Source: Phycomyces nitens (Eukaryota; Mucoromycota; Mucoromycetes; Mucorales; Phycomycetaceae). Taken from it: DNA of 64,000 bases. The stretch is from positions 1,364,001 to 1,428,000 of the forward strand of contig JAHRBC010000008.1 in the NCBI GenBank assembly GCA_022702545.1. Reading direction: 5' to 3'. Shown here in pieces: positions 10,039-20,702 of this stretch. Within the stretch, counting starts at the first letter, position 1. Each line of letters opens with the position of its first letter. The notes below the pieces were generated by a model that searched no databases, was not told the DNA's origin, and saw only the letters and a list, made by a program, of their open reading frames with translations. The position numbers and the translations under genes are program-made.

Positions 10039-11530
10039 TCAGCTTGAACGTTTCTTTTTGTTTTCTTTGGATATTATTACAGGGCTACTACATGGTGTTC
10101 TCATGCATGTCGTTACATCTTGGCCATATTCTTGTCCATTGATGGCCTTGAAAACCTTGATAGACATTTCTTCAATGATTTGCTTCGTACATAAAACGAG
10201 TTAGAATATAAGCATTTAAAAGAAATAGCCATCACTTACTTGGACTTGATTCATTCTCTGAATTATGGATGGAACAAGCATCACATCAACCAGGTTGTCA
10301 CGAACAGCATAAAATTGGCCCATTTCAATCATTCGGTACTGACCATTGTACTTTAAATCCATCTTGTATGAAGTTATTTCAATACCTACTCAACGACTTT
10401 AGTAATAACGAAATAGACGATACTATTTAGATTTTATACCTTCTACAAGTAGACCAACTACAACTGGATCCTTCACCTTAAATATGGCAAGCTTGTCAAG
10501 AGCCAGCTGCATCTCTTTTCCCAGCTTCACCAGATCTTTCTCGAGATTTCCATTGCCAAAATTGCCATGCTTCTTCACTTCAATCATTAGCAATTCAAAG
10601 TTTATGGTCGATAATGGATTGAGGTAAAGGACTAGATCTGGTATCATCAAACCCCTGTCTTTGATATAGGACACTAATCGATAGGTCATCCTATTGCTTG
10701 AATTTAGTAATTATACATGGTTCTTATATAACATTTACCACTCGAACTTGACATCTTTGCATCTCGAGATGATGCAGTTTACAATAAACGGGCGAAGGGT
10801 TTCAACAATCAGATTCGATTCATTGTCTTTGTTTTTTGTCAAGCTCAAGAATTTATGTAGTAAGGATGCCACAATTCTCGTTGCCACTATAGCGTCATGA
10901 TCTTCGCAACTCATCCTGATCTTATCGATTTCTCTGTTGGCTTCCTCTTCATTAATGGAGCCTTGTTGAAGAATTATTGACATTTTATGACATGTCAATA
11001 CCGTGCTTTCTTGTATGCATTTCAGGCTCATGTTGGTTTATAAACTGTCCATAATTAACGCCTTTTTATCGGCACTAAATTTGGACAGTATTTTGGAGCT
11101 GCCTGAAAGCAGAAAAATATATGATAGTGCCCTAATCCATGAAAAACGACTATTAACAATTCATTAGAAAACTATGAAGATTATAATGGCTTACAGTGTG
11201 CGATGATTAGATAAGGGTTTTCTCATTTGGGCACCGCGGATGCATTTTTCACGAAACTCTCAAAGAAATGCTGTCATGTCAATACTCTTTACGTTCCACT
11301 ACATAAAAATAAGGATTAATAAGATGTTTTGTAACAATCACATTTTGAATATAATCTTTACACGAGAGCCTTGATCATCTACAACACCAAAATCCGTTTC
11401 ACCATAAGTGCTACTTAGGTAGACCATGATGAGTTTAGTTCTGGATTTACCAGAACTATTCCAGGACCATTCGGCGGAACCGTTCTCTTCAGAAAATGCT
11501 CTTTTGGATGGTACGCTTTTATGTATAGAT
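10039..11530 (-). pseudogene. PD-(D/E)xK-like Mucorales repeat-family gene, probably inactive
   Basis: Exons 10739-11031, 10440-10690, 10240-10385 and 10039-10182 join in phase (introns 48, 54 and 57 bp, all GT-AG) to give 277 aa from the ATG at 11031. The join carries IPDLVLYLNP...ELLMIEVKK, a PD...ExK arrangement typical of PD-(D/E)xK nucleases, then a beta-rich stretch (VVVGLLVEG, YKMDLKYNGQYRMIE) and a Lys-rich tail. Reading further upstream, the same frame continues (SSKILSKFSADKKALIMDSL) but hits TAA just before that ATG. An exon around 11240-11290 has a TGA, and 11410-11530 has more coding-like sequence. I therefore read it as a longer gene with at least two nonsense changes. The nuclease idea is inference from the motif alone. 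Confidence 0.55.
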
Positions 11531-12537
11531 TTTTTTTTGTAGAAGACAGTTTATTATCTTTACACAGTCACGCTTCTTCGATCGGCGGTGCTGAGGATGT
11601 CTTAATGGCCTCATGTCTTATGAGATGAAATTATGTGGGAGTAATATAGAAGAGCTATGTATAGGGCGGGTGATGAAAATAAAGGAAGGACTTTGAGTGG
11701 TAGGGGCTTATAGGCTATTTAGGGTATATTGGCTTGATCTATGCATGTATGGAGATGCTTATGGGTAGAGGTAGTGACGTTGACGGAAATGAAAGGTATG
11801 GCATAAAAGATAAATGCCCAATAGGCTCGCCAACCTACCTGTAGGACAGCACCACCTTTATGTATAGATTAGACATGAATATTTAAATACATCATTTGTC
11901 ACGTGTGTAGTGGGTTTATCGGCCGTCGACCAGGAACTCCCTTTTTGAGCCTGTTTTGAGTCTCTCTTTCAATATATAGTAACCATTCTTGTTTGTCACA
12001 TTTGTTTTACCATTTATATCTGCTGTTTATCACACAGTTTCTAGCCCAATCCCGGTAGAAACACTATCACTTTTCTCTTCCCTTTCTTGCCTTTTTCGAA
12101 CAGCGCAATCCCAAAAATCGGGTCACTGATTATCTTTTTCACTCTTCTTTGCGATCCCTCCACATGTTGACACATCTTGCTAAGCAACGCCCAGCTACAA
12201 TGACTAATCATTACTGAAAACCTTGACTGCCTTTTGGCAACTAGTTTTAGATCAAGGAACAGTGTTCAAAGAAGTCCAAACTCAAGCCAAATAAACATCC
12301 AATTCTACTCTTGTTTTCTTTTCGTTTTGTCTTGCCTCATTTCTAAAGTCTGCCGATATTCTTTGAGATCTGGAGGAAGCACATTTCTTACAATTGATAT
12401 TTAGGGCCAATATACGACAGCCGCTCACACAACACTTGACACTTTAACATGGTACAAACTTAGTAGAAGAACCTTCTTGAGCCTTGTCACGATAAACACT
12501 ATCGGAATCAGCAGTCCTTTTCTCTGGTATTTTTAAA
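11531..12537. other. No gene seen
   Basis: About 1 kb with no open frame of note and no recognised repeat. Confidence 0.4.
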
Positions 12538-13165
12538 CAGTGATCTTATGGGCACGACGCTTTTTTTTTGTATGAGACAAGATTTATTGAATTGCCCAAA
12601 AAAACAGGTCCTACTTCCTATGAAGAAGAGGTGGGTGCCTGGGGAGATATTGATGCACACATAAATGTGTGGGAAACTAATGGAGGTAATACGGTAGGAA
12701 ATTTACATAAAGGTTACATGAGAAAAAAAATATAGGAGGCATAGGAAGAAAGTATATCATAGGCATAAAGTCGAGATGGTGAAGAGGGCTAGTCAAGAAG
12801 GTGGGACGAAGAAAACAAGGAATGGAGGGTCTTGTCCACCGAGTCACTCACGTGGACAGGAGTGAAAGGAATGTCGTCAAAAACTTGTCTTCAGTAGGCT
12901 TTTCAGACTGCAGCCAAGACTCCGTCCAAAACATGGTAAGAGTCAATAGAAGGGGAGGATGGAGGGAGATCAAGGGCATATAAGGCGCGAAGGAGTGTAG
13001 ATGGACTGTTAGGTGGTTGGGGCAGCCATCGTGGCAATGTCAAGGTCCAAACCCGCCAAACAAGAGGACATTCGGCAAGTAGGTGGTCAGTAGTTTGAGT
13101 AGGGTGGCCACATAGACAGCACCTAGGAGACATCGTGCTCCATCCAGAAACGTCGTGCCCCTAAG
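12538..13165. mobile_element. GGGCACGAC-type element filled by a LINE tail
   Basis: Left end CAGTGATCTTATGGGCACGAC and right end AAACGTCGTGCCCCTAAG match the element at 8849-9290. Almost the whole interior (12561-13133) is an antisense LINE 3' end. This is the second case in the window of the same LINE family residing within this element family. Confidence 0.5.
12561..13133 (-). mobile_element. 5'-truncated LINE with zf-RVT-like C-terminus
   Basis: The minus strand encodes RCCLCGHPTQTTDHLLAECP followed by LVWRVW, the CCHC-type zinc-binding end (zf-RVT) found after the reverse transcriptase of many LINEs. It then runs through PSIDSYHVLDG to the 3' UTR and a poly(A) tail, seen as T9 at 12561. 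The 5' part is missing and stops occur in the tail. It is collinear with 7642-8129. Confidence 0.75.
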
Positions 13166-13478
13166 TTTAGCGAACGAGAATCAGTTGTCAAAATATATAT
13201 AAAAAAGTTTTTTTTTCAACGAGGTATAAAGATTACTTTATTAATCTTTGCAAAACTTCCTCTGCCACTTGACTCCGCGCTGGTTCGCCTGGCCATTCTT
13301 TATCAGTGTGATGGCTACCAACCACCACGCACACCATCTCAGAACCATCTGTAGTACAAAATACTGTGCCTATTTTATTTTGTCATACAGTGGAATAATT
13401 GAAAAGTCATCGGAACTTTTAAAAAATATTAAAGCCTCTCTTTCCAATATCACTCTATTCCAAGTATTCTGTATTATC

Positions 13479-15320
13479 ATGACTTTGTCAGAGCTTCCCC
13501 GAGAAATCATTGAAAGAATCGCAAAACTCCTTTTCACCAAAGACAAGGTCTCCTGTACTTTGGTTTGCAAAGCATGGAATGAACTCTTCCAAGATTATGT
13601 CTACTCTGATCTAAAAGTAGACGAAACAGTCTTACAGAACCTTGTCAATCCTCCCCAAGATGATCAACAACCCTACCAGAAATTTCGACACCTTGTAGAG
13701 TGTTTGGTTCTAAGACCCGATTTACAAACAACAGACAAAGAACTTTACATGCTGCAGAAATACTTTCCGAATATAAAGTATCTTATTTTCAAACTACATT
13801 CTATAAGCCCAAAAAACTTTGGAGTTACGGCCGATTGGAGCCTCTGGGGATCACTGAGAGAGGTCGACTTTCCATTTAATGGTTTAGCTATACCCGACAT
13901 AGAGACTACGTTTTGTGAAATAATCAAGTACCTACCTCTCTTGAGACGACTGGCGATACATCATTATTTTAATGATCCAGATACAATGATATTATCATTA
14001 AACATCTTTGAAGCTATTCACTCGCATCTAAAAGACCTTGAACAATTGGAACTCGAGTTGAATTTATTGGCCTTTTCCGAAACTGACGTTGAATGTATAC
14101 TAGAAGTATCTCCAGCACCAAGAATGAGAAGTTTGAAGATAACGACAAAAGATACAGACTATCGCTGGCTATGTTATTTCGCTCGCAAATATCCCAATCT
14201 GCATACACTCAAATATGATACTGAAGATACCAGCAAAGATGAAGAGAAAAGGAACAGTATTGAAGAGCAAAGAAACGATGTAATAGAATTATACCGCAAA
14301 GCCCCTCTGTCATTCAAACACCTAACAACATTAAATCTTGGATATTTCAGCTGTCTTGATAACGAATGTCTATTTTTTTGGGACATAATCACCTTTCACG
14401 ATATCCCTTTAAAAAATATAAGCGTAAACTTATACTCATGTCTGTACCTTGACTATAATCGTATCTGTCATGTCTACAACCGCATCATAGCTATTTGTCT
14501 GTCAAAATTCTCAAATACCATCGAATCATTTGTTATCAAAGGCTGCTGCGAAAACATACAAGCTTTCGACTTTGTGGAGATTAAATATAAGCTTTGCAAT
14601 TTGGTCAAACTGGAAATCGAACCTCCCACGACTGTTGAAATAGATACCCTTCTCTATGCAGCACCTCACTTGAAATTGCTTTCACTCGAAAACGGTGATA
14701 TCAGAGTCAAAAATGAATTCTACACTTCCAGCAGATTTCGACTCGAGTCATTCCAAGCAATCAAATCACAAATTACATCAGATGTTCTTCGGTTCCTTTC
14801 ATTCCATTGCAGAAGTTTAAATACATTGAGTTTGGCTGACACAGAAGTATGGGGAAACTTCACCCAGCCTGGATTGCAGTTTATTGACATGACTTATACC
14901 CGCTTACAGTCCTTATATGTTATAAGGATAATATTTATTATACAAGACAACAGGCGATCCAAAAACAATTGGAATATATCCCTTATTACTGAAGCACTTG
15001 ACGATATTCCTCCAAAACAAGAGACCGATCTTAAAGCGCTACCGGCTGTTATTGAAGATACACCCAAGGAAGCCCACCATTATTGGTTTTGTAAGGATAT
15101 TGGAGATGATATATACGAACTTTCAGAATCAAAAGGCTACCGTATCGAGAGATTCGTAAACAACTATGAGAGGAACAAAAGAATCACAATAGAAAAAAAG
15201 ATTCATAAAGGAAGAGGAAGACGGCACGATTATTGGAACAACGCCTGTATTTTTGGATATACAAAGTTAAAGATTGGATATATAGCTAATTGTGTTATTG
15301 AGCATACGGTATTTTATTGA
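13479..15320 (+). CDS. F-box/LRR-like protein 2, 613 aa
   Basis: Single exon. The frame is open from 13248, but the ATG at 13479 is chosen because it begins MTLSELPREIIERIAKLLF, an F-box, and because the truncated paralogue at 20.1 kb has its ATG at the same place. The F-box spans residues 3-45 (with CTLVCKAWNELFQ). The remainder has LRR-like strands (YPNLHTLKYD, LCNLVKLEIEP, APHLKLLSLENGD, CRSLNTLSLADTEV). Expected role: substrate receptor of an SCF ubiquitin ligase; substrate unknown. The C-terminal 80 residues are basic and lack LRR character, as in the other two paralogues. Confidence 0.8.
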   Translation: MTLSELPREIIERIAKLLFTKDKVSCTLVCKAWNELFQDYVYSDLKVDETVLQNLVNPPQDDQQPYQKFRHLVECLVLRPDLQTTDKELYMLQKYFPNIKYLIFKLHSISPKNFGVTADWSLWGSLREVDFPFNGLAIPDIETTFCEIIKYLPLLRRLAIHHYFNDPDTMILSLNIFEAIHSHLKDLEQLELELNLLAFSETDVECILEVSPAPRMRSLKITTKDTDYRWLCYFARKYPNLHTLKYDTEDTSKDEEKRNSIEEQRNDVIELYRKAPLSFKHLTTLNLGYFSCLDNECLFFWDIITFHDIPLKNISVNLYSCLYLDYNRICHVYNRIIAICLSKFSNTIESFVIKGCCENIQAFDFVEIKYKLCNLVKLEIEPPTTVEIDTLLYAAPHLKLLSLENGDIRVKNEFYTSSRFRLESFQAIKSQITSDVLRFLSFHCRSLNTLSLADTEVWGNFTQPGLQFIDMTYTRLQSLYVIRIIFIIQDNRRSKNNWNISLITEALDDIPPKQETDLKALPAVIEDTPKEAHHYWFCKDIGDDIYELSESKGYRIERFVNNYERNKRITIEKKIHKGRGRRHDYWNNACIFGYTKLKIGYIANCVIEHTVFY

Positions 15321-15768
15321 TAGCTATTTGAGTCTGTTCTGTGATTAGTAGGATAGTGCATTTAGATTCAAACATTGATTTTTAGGAATATATTTCAGTT
15401 TTTTTAAATAAAACTCTGAGAAATTATATTTGATTTCCGGGATTCTAGAAAACTTATTTCCTAGCTGTAAAGCAATAATGCCATTTAAATTGCTTAATAT
15501 AATAAGCAAGATATATATTTAATAAGACAATATAAATTTCAAGTTGAATATAGTGATATACTATGAATGAAAAGATAATTGAAAAAATAAAAAGCGTAAA
15601 TATCTGCTCTTTACATTTATCACGGCAATTGGAAATGTATTCAAGTAAGCTGTCTTACGACTTTATGTAAATTGGCTTCCTTCATATCTTGGTATAGCGT
15701 CAAAATTAGTTGTAATATGTTTTTATTTAATAGATATTTTCAGTATGATTAAAGAATGTAGATCTTGG
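15321..15768. other. 3' flank of F-box gene 2
   Basis: AT-rich sequence. It must hold the gene's 3' UTR (AATAAA-like runs occur shortly after the stop). No gene was seen. Confidence 0.4.
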
Positions 15769-16104
15769 TATGGTGCATTTGGGCTTTACTAACTTTTTTA
15801 CATACTTTTCAAAAGCCCAAGACTTTTGTAAAAGTAAAGATAGCAAAAATCTGAGCCGCACGTTGGATAGCCATAGTATTGATAGATTTATCCCGCGGCT
15901 TTATTTTAAATTAAAATGCTTTAAAAAAAGATTGTGTTTTTTAAAGATTTGATAGTAAGAGACGGTTACATAGCAGAGATTATAATTATATTTTTCAGTA
16001 TGTCAGATGTTAAATACCATTATTATTATTTTTACCTGTGGAGTTTTATCAAGCGAAATTGAAACAAATTCGAAAAGTCGATAGTTAAATATAAATGGAC
16101 TAGA
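15769..16104. mobile_element. TGGTGCATTT element, copy 1 (right end degraded)
   Basis: Starts TA|TGGTGCATTT and is collinear over about 320 bp with the better preserved copy at 19163-19479, including the blocks GTTACATAGCAGAGATTATA and TACCTGTGGAGTTTTAT. The right terminus is mutated, so the inverted repeat is only recognisable by comparison. It is non-coding and MITE-like. Confidence 0.65.
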
Positions 16105-16304
16105 TATCCGAGTTATTATTAAATATTCCCCGAGATTCAGGTACCAGTACAGTCGAGGGATTTATACGTTTAATACATTTCAGAAATCTTGATGTACAAA
16201 ATTTTATAATTTGGAAATACTAAAAAAATGAATCCAGGTAATGATAGAATATTTTATTTTATTGCAGTCAATAAAGTTGTTTCTGTGTACAAGATATATA
16301 AGAT

Positions 16305-18266
16305 CTAGTTCAATGTTTTATATAAAGTATCTCCAAATGTTAAATCGAGATAAAAACAATGGTTAACAATATACTCAGCTGCATAGAGGCATTTAAGTAT
16401 GGCACAGCCACGGTAAAGATCTTTTTTCCACTTCTTCTTTGTGTTAGATTTGTTGCCATGGCCTCCTGATGTTCTCTTTTTTTCAGACTCTTTGTATTGA
16501 AAGTTGGATAAATAGTCTTGTACGTATTCGCCTTCTTGGGTTGTTAATTCCCACATGATAGAACTCCATCCAAAACTGCTGTCATAATATTGTATGGCAT
16601 AATACCAATCTGTCTTTTCGTTTTGGGTTGAATCATCTTTGTCTGGAAGATCTCCATCAAATGTTGTACGGGGTGTACGTAACTGACGTATTAAAGGCAT
16701 CTTCCATTTACTAGACTTCTTTTCTCTAGGTGGCGTTTTTATAGTTGTCTGGCATAGAGCAAAAATACCAAAATTATTTTCTTCATCTCCATCACCATTA
16801 AAATCAAAATCGTGCGATATGCTGAATCGGACATTGTTTAATCGAAGGCTTATAAACGATGTTTTTGACATATCAATAGAGAGAGTTCCAGTTTTATGGC
16901 ATATTTGACCGTGTATGCTCGTATTTAACAGCCACATGTAGCTCAATCGCGGGCATTGGACAGAGACATAGTTTAGTGTTTCTGCAGTAGTTGCCGAATG
17001 GTAAACCTCCAGAACTCGTAATCCGTGTGGTCTTGAACGTGTTGGTGCACTTGGATCAATGATAATACATCTTGCTTGCAGCTTTAATGCTTTTAAAGCA
17101 ACACAGGAATCCAGAATAGGGTTGAGCGTGACTGAAGAATGCTCGGATGAGATATGAAGATAGGCCAGACATGTATAGTAGTCAAGTGCGATTGCAGTCG
17201 TCAGTGTATTTGTGTTTGGTTCAAAATCAATATATTCGAAATATAGGGTCTCGAGTGTGTTTGTAAATGGTTCCACAGATGATTTGAAGATGGAGACTAA
17301 ATTTATTTTGTCCATTACAGGTCCGGTAATTTCGCAGCCAACATGCCTAAGTGATGTATTGGACAAACCAAAATGGTTCCAAATAGAAAGATATATCAGT
17401 GCTGATCTAGAGTCTACGGATGCTTTAAAGCTTTGCAGGTGTCTAAATGAATGTGGGATAACTGGGAAACTAGTTGATGATATTTCAGATTGATATTCCT
17501 CCGTCTTGTCAATTTCATCAATAACCAATCCTTCGAGTGTACGTAGATTTGGATAATTTGCAGCAAAGTAGCACATCCACCTGTGCACTGTTGTTCGAGC
17601 ATTTATTTTCAAATAAGTCAAACGGGTGGCAGGAACCGTAATATCCACCGTCTTAATATCGTCAATGGTCAAGGGACTAAGATCTGTATTGATTGATAGG
17701 TACTCTAGTTGGCATAGAGAGATGTGAAGCATTTCGAGGTCCTTTATCGTAAATCTCAATAGATCTTGATTAAAATTTAGTGAAAGAGTCAGCCTTGACA
17801 GAGATTGTAAAGAGCACACTATATCCAACACCATTTTTTCTGCTCTCGAGATAGTCCAGTATGACAAGCCGAAGAAAAGTTCGTTTAGAGATTCCCATGA
17901 TGACCAGTCTGCTGGCATTCCAAAACTGCTTTGATCCAATAAATAGTGTACAATGCATAAGTGTCTCAACTTTGGAAATGTTTGCTGGAGAAGAAGAATC
18001 CGCTTGTCAGTAACAGGAACGGCTTTGCCCAAGGTCAATGATTTGGTGTGGTAGAGGTTCCTTTGGGCACTTTCGTGGGCTGTTTCAGATGTCTTGCAAA
18101 TATAGTCTAATTCTGAACTGCTATATATTCCTATCTCTTCCCATAATGATTCTTGAAAGGGAACCGAGAATCTTTTGTTAACCAAGGAGCATTGGAGTTT
18201 GTCCTTGTTTGAAAGGAACTTTGCAATCTGAAAAAGGATATCGAGTGGCAGGTGTGATATAAGCAT
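16305..18266 (-). CDS. F-box/LRR-like protein 3, 653 aa
   Basis: Single exon. The start chosen is the ATG at 18266 (MLISHLPLDILFQIAKFLS), where the F-box begins; ten more codons upstream are open. The F-box covers residues 4-45 (DKLQCSLVNKRFSVPFQ). LRR-like strands follow (FPKLRHLCIVHYL, LCQLEYLSINTDL, YPNLRTLEGLVI, CVALKALKLQARC, CPRLSYMWLLNTS). An acidic, Asn/Asp-rich insert lies near residues 495-510, and the C-terminus is basic. A probable SCF receptor. It diverges from gene 2 (head on the right, tail toward gene 2's tail), giving a tail-to-tail pair separated by about 1 kb. Confidence 0.8.
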   Translation of the reverse strand: MLISHLPLDILFQIAKFLSNKDKLQCSLVNKRFSVPFQESLWEEIGIYSSSELDYICKTSETAHESAQRNLYHTKSLTLGKAVPVTDKRILLLQQTFPKLRHLCIVHYLLDQSSFGMPADWSSWESLNELFFGLSYWTISRAEKMVLDIVCSLQSLSRLTLSLNFNQDLLRFTIKDLEMLHISLCQLEYLSINTDLSPLTIDDIKTVDITVPATRLTYLKINARTTVHRWMCYFAANYPNLRTLEGLVIDEIDKTEEYQSEISSTSFPVIPHSFRHLQSFKASVDSRSALIYLSIWNHFGLSNTSLRHVGCEITGPVMDKINLVSIFKSSVEPFTNTLETLYFEYIDFEPNTNTLTTAIALDYYTCLAYLHISSEHSSVTLNPILDSCVALKALKLQARCIIIDPSAPTRSRPHGLRVLEVYHSATTAETLNYVSVQCPRLSYMWLLNTSIHGQICHKTGTLSIDMSKTSFISLRLNNVRFSISHDFDFNGDGDEENNFGIFALCQTTIKTPPREKKSSKWKMPLIRQLRTPRTTFDGDLPDKDDSTQNEKTDWYYAIQYYDSSFGWSSIMWELTTQEGEYVQDYLSNFQYKESEKKRTSGGHGNKSNTKKKWKKDLYRGCAILKCLYAAEYIVNHCFYLDLTFGDTLYKTLN

Positions 18267-18299
18267 AATGGAGATAAATGCCAAGCACAAAAACAAACC

Positions 18300-18594
18300 T
18301 TCAAAGTTTTTTAATATATTTAGTTTTTATTCTTTTTATGATGAGAGTGTATTGCAAATCACGGGATGCTGGGTGGTTGTCCTACCAACGCCACATTCAT
18401 AACTCATTTCCAGGTCCAACAATAAACTACAGTCTTCTTTCACACATCATATCACTTTAACCGTACGTCCTATTATACAAAATTCTCAACAAAACTAGCG
18501 CGGTATCTCAGGTATACTCTTAGTTTATTGAGAGAGGAATCGATACATTATTACGGTTTTTAAGCTTTTCTTGTGCGCAAACTGCTTACACAGG
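18300..18594. promoter_or_regulatory. Upstream region of F-box gene 3
   Basis: Promoter-side sequence of the minus-strand F-box gene. No clear elements beyond AT-rich tracts near 18310-18345. Assignment is by position only. Confidence 0.3.
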
Positions 18595-19162
18595 TCAGAC
18601 CTTGTGGTAGGAGATAGTTGTGTAATCTTGGAGAGAGACACGCAGTATAGGGGTCGGCGCATCAGTTTGTCCGCTAGTCCGCTCTGGTTGTTGCTTTCTT
18701 TCTACACTATTAGTGGTGTCATTTATCGGATTGTATTCATCCTTGAGTAGGTCTTGTATCTTAATTCGTTTACTTTCCACATTGGCCTCTTCATCTTCCT
18801 TGGTGGGTTGGATCTCGATGTTCCTTTTGGCGAATAACTGGTTCAGGTGACTCTCTCAAGTCTCCTTTAGCCTATTCTGTACCACCTTCTACAGCCAGAA
18901 TTGTCCCTTGAAGCCCATGCTTCTTAACTTTGGACATTTGAAGAAATGATGCCCAGCGGGCTGTTCAAATCCCTTGCGTAGTTTACATGTCTTGTTACAG
19001 ACGGACGCATCGTGTCCTTTGTCTTTACAGTTGTTCCATCCAATTCGTTTTGGATGTGATGTCAATTGTTCTACAAGAAAGATATGTAATTTAGCCATGC
19101 GGTCCACGAACTCTTTGATCCTTTCATCGGCTTTGACTACCTTTGCTTTCTTTTCCATGGTA
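18595..19162 (-). pseudogene. gag zinc-knuckle fragment
   Basis: The minus strand reads MEKKAKVVKADERIKEFVDR, then NNCKDKGHDASVCNKTC and later GHHFFKCPK: two CCHC-like knuckles of the retroelement nucleocapsid type, the first lacking its leading Cys spacing. After a stop the frame continues at 18595-18780 with a Glu/Lys/Pro-rich tail. Everything upstream is replaced by the TGGTGCATTT element, whose terminus supplies the first ATG (MHHT). It is a remnant; the protease and polymerase parts are absent. Confidence 0.45.
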
Positions 19163-19479
19163 TGGTGCATTTGGACTTTACTAACTTTTTTACATACTTT
19201 TTAAATCCCAAGACTTTTGCAAAAATAAATATAGCAAGAATCCAAGCCGCGCGTTGGATAGCCATAGTATTGATAGATGTATCCTGCGGCTTCATTTTTA
19301 ATTAAAAAAGATTATGTGTTTTAAAGATTTGCTTGTAAGAGATGGTTACATAGCAGAGATTATAATTATATTTTTCAGTATGTCAGATGTTAAATGCCAT
19401 TATTATTTTTACCTGTGGAGTTTTATTAAGCGAAATTGAAACAAATTCGAAAAATCGATAGTTAAAGCTAAATGCACCA
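19163..19479. mobile_element. TGGTGCATTT element, copy 2 (complete MITE)
   Basis: 317 bp with termini TGGTGCATTTGGACTTTAC and, in reverse complement of the right end, TGGTGCATTTAGCTTTAAC, an imperfect inverted repeat of about 18 bp. TA flanks both ends (19161-19162 and 19480-19481), the signature of Tc1/mariner-type insertion. TCCATG also lies just outside on both sides (19154-19159 and 19482-19487), so a longer duplication cannot be excluded. It is non-coding. Confidence 0.7.
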
Positions 19480-19489
19480 TATCCATGAA

Positions 19490-20029
19490 CGTGTAACTAT
19501 AATCATATTAAAGGTAATCTTGACATTGTATTGTACCTCAATGTACTTTGATCCAATTGCACTTGTAGAAAAGTCTGTACAGACTCAATTATGTACTTGG
19601 AGTTTTTAGCAGCAGAAATCATAGGAATGTTGATTTATCAATTGAAGAGATCCATTATTATTACAGTTTGCAATGTATGCTAGGGAACATTTTATGAAAA
19701 AAAAAGAATGTCTTTTGCTCCTGCAAATGCGGTTATTTCAAACTTATTGGCCACTTTCATTTTTACTCATACCATCTCCACAAATTACCATATTCAACAT
19801 CTACCTCTTATTTATGATATTCTTCTACACATAAAATTTAACGTTTATAATAACTATTGAAATCCATTACTGTATATGATTTTACTTTTTCCATCTTAAA
19901 ATTATATGTATATAATCTTTAAACCAATATACTTTTTCTCGAGGATGTAAGACCTGCCTTTGTCTAAAAAACAATAATGCTTGTCTTTAGACTCTATTCA
20001 CTGCGGATTATACCCTCTGTCTTACAATA
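19490..20029. other. No gene seen
   Basis: AT-rich sequence without coding character. Confidence 0.4.
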
Positions 20030-20166
20030 GCCTGCGTCTCTCTTTCCAATATCACTCCATCCCAAATATTTTTCTATTAGCATGACTTTATCAGAGCTTC
20101 CTTGAGAAATCATTGAAAGAATTGTGAAACTTCTTTTCCTCAAAGACAAGGTCTCTTGTACTCTAG
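20030..20166 (+). pseudogene. Truncated F-box gene (5' end only)
   Basis: Closely similar to 13434-13566: same upstream block (TCTCTTTCCAATATCACTC), ATG at the homologous site (20081), and about 28 codons of the F-box (EIIERIVKLLF...KDKVSCTL) with one stop in place of the Arg codon in the LPRE motif. Similarity ends abruptly at 20166, where the dispersed repeat begins. It is a relic of gene 2 or of a common ancestor. Confidence 0.75.
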
Positions 20167-20169
20167 TCT

Positions 20170-20335
20170 TTTTTTTTAAAAAAAAAATAGGGGGTAGAGC
20201 CATACAAGACCAAATGTCTAGACGCGAGCCGGACAAAGGCCAAGTAGTCGCACTCAAGCTTTCTTTTTTTTTTCGGAACAGTCAAAATGGTTTGTGCAAC
20301 ATTTTGTATTTTACAGACGTCTCCCAAGATTAACG
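20170..20335 (-). repeat. Dispersed repeat, copy 2
   Basis: The reverse complement matches 3906-4075 block by block. Its A-rich end abuts the truncated F-box fragment, consistent with a retroposon inserted into, or recombined with, that gene copy. Confidence 0.45.
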
Positions 20336-20702
20336 TTAACCGATTTATCCAAATCCAACATAAAAGACTGTTTAAAACTGTTGATAGTGCATATAGTCTA
20401 CAAGGCTGTATCTAGATAACTATTGGAAACCATTTCACTAGTAATAATGCCCAGTCCATTATAAGTATGCTTGATAGTTCTTCCTGTAAAAAAAAACAAA
20501 ATAAACAAGGCTTTGTGCTTGCTATTATGCAGACTGTGCCACAAGTATGTCTGATATTATTGACCCATTGAGATTCAAGCCAATTTAAATATCATTTATT
20601 TGAAATATATATATATAAATATAATCCACTTTTTTACCCAGAGTTTATTTCTACAACTACAACTATCCGTAGATTTACTAGAGCCTCATTATTTATAAAA
20701 TC
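20336..20702. promoter_or_regulatory. Upstream region of the Harbinger transposase
   Basis: AT-rich, with an AT repeat near 20608-20622 and TTTATAAAATC immediately before the start codon at 20703. Any terminal inverted repeat of the element should lie here but was not identified by eye. Confidence 0.3.
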
